Virus record (IMG/VR): IMGVR_UViG_3300042889_000741
Coordinates: 1 to 38,301 of that record
From: a virus
Strand: one strand, 5' to 3'
DNA length: 38,301 bases
In this document: positions 37,950-38,301 of the stretch, piece after piece
Position numbering within the stretch: position 1 is the stretch's first letter
How the letters are laid out: every line of letters begins with the position of its first letter
The notes under the pieces: generated by a model
Seen by the model: the letters and a program-made list of their open reading frames with translations, nothing else
The model's database searches: none
What the model was told of the DNA's origin: nothing
Translations under genes and position numbers: made by a program

Positions 37950-38301
37950 TAGTCAATTTACCTAAATTTAGTAAGGTTGTAAATACACCATTTGCAGACC
38001 TTTTTGATAATCAAGATAGATACATTCTACTTTGGGGTGGTAGGGGTAGTGGTAAAACCCATGCTGCTTGTTGTAAGATAGTTTACATGATGCTTACAGA
38101 GCCTTACTTTAAAGGTATTCTAGTTAGAAAAGTTTACGATACTATCAAAGAATCGCAATTCGATTCCATAAAGCAAACAGTTGAAGAATGGGGCTTGTCC
38201 AGTCTATTTACTTTTGGGGTTTCTCCTTTGTCTATTGTTTGCGCAAATGGAAATAGGTTAATCGCAAGGGGTTTAGATAGAGCCGAGAAAATCAAGTCAA
38301 T
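37946..38301 (+). CDS. terL: Terminase large subunit, 5' part (continues at 1-1217)
   Basis: This is the N-terminal ATPase part of TerL. Walker A is GGRGSGKT at residues 31-38, inside LLWGGRGSGKTHA. The frame opens at 37943 after a TAA, and the only NTG before the Walker A is the TTG at 37946, which overlaps the TerS stop (TTGA). Using this start joins into 481 residues. The last 127 bases repeat the start of the window, so they encode the same residues as bases 1-127. Confidence 0.9.
   Translation, partial: MIVNLPKFSKVVNTPFADLFDNQDRYILLWGGRGSGKTHAACCKIVYMMLTEPYFKGILVRKVYDTIKESQFDSIKQTVEEWGLSSLFTFGVSPLSIVCANGNRLIARGLDRAEKIKS
38175..38301. repeat. Terminal direct repeat, right copy
   Basis: Identical to bases 1-127. 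The unique circle is 38,174 bp. See the left copy. Confidence 0.97.

Noticed and set aside
1-38301. Integrase, transposase, repressor cassette, tRNA or CRISPR array
   Set aside because: No ORF shows integrase or MuA motifs, no cloverleaf with a CCA-type end was seen, and no regularly spaced repeat array exists; a lysogenic life style is therefore not supported by the sequence.

Overview
The window is one complete tailed-phage genome of a Bacteroidetes host, most likely Flavobacterium or a close relative. The first 127 bases recur exactly as the last 127, so this is a circular contig opened inside the large terminase gene, with a unit length of 38,174 bp. The host is inferred from the AT-rich sequence, the near absence of Shine-Dalgarno sites, several Bacteroidetes-type promoters (TTTG, about 19 bp, TAnnTTTG) and Bacteroidetes-typical families such as DUF3127 and the VirE-N primase. 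No integrase, transposase, tRNA or CRISPR array was seen. The tail is contractile: sheath, tube, hub, spike, gp25-like and J-like baseplate genes are present. The head is Mu-like: DUF935 portal, MuF, gpG and gp36 relatives.

Layout. (1) 37.6-38.3 kb and 0-7.1 kb: small and large terminase, connector, portal, MuF, gpG-like protein, tail completion, baseplate J and fiber genes. (2) 7.08-7.30 kb: a divergent control region with a 48-codon minus-strand gene for a probable ribbon-helix-helix regulator. It is the only convincing gene on the minus strand. (3) 7.3-23.5 kb: protease/scaffold, capsid, sheath, tube, frameshifted tail chaperones, tape measure, hub, spike, baseplate, fibers including a seven-bladed propeller, lysis genes and more fiber genes, ending at a strong terminator. 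(4) 23.6-28.1 kb: small early genes, then a DUF3440 (IbrA-like) PP-loop protein, an ectoine-synthase-like cupin, a ParB-like (IbrB-like) protein, two helper ORFs, an HTH protein and a cytosine-C5 methyltransferase. (5) 28.1-35.0 kb: replication and recombination genes: YqaJ nuclease, DnaA-domain-IV protein, SSB-like DUF3127, primase-helicase, SF2 helicase and VRR-NUC nuclease. No DNA polymerase is seen, so host polymerase is probably used. (6) 35.0-37.6 kb: small accessory genes and an HNH endonuclease.

Four signals deserve most attention. First, the hidden minus-strand regulator sits beside 10-bp-phased GGTYTAA repeats that recur before the baseplate operon, suggesting a late-gene regulon. 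Second, the leaders of the primase-helicase and HNH genes can fold into the same pseudoknot with matching spacer lengths but different stem sequences. Third, the IbrA-like / EctC-like / IbrB-like cassette contains a cupin that keeps the iron-binding residues of ectoine synthase although no ectA or ectB is present. Fourth, the portal and MuF genes are joined through a run of ten A, and the MuF frame has no NTG start codon before a conserved-looking N-terminus, so a -1 frameshift fusion is likely.
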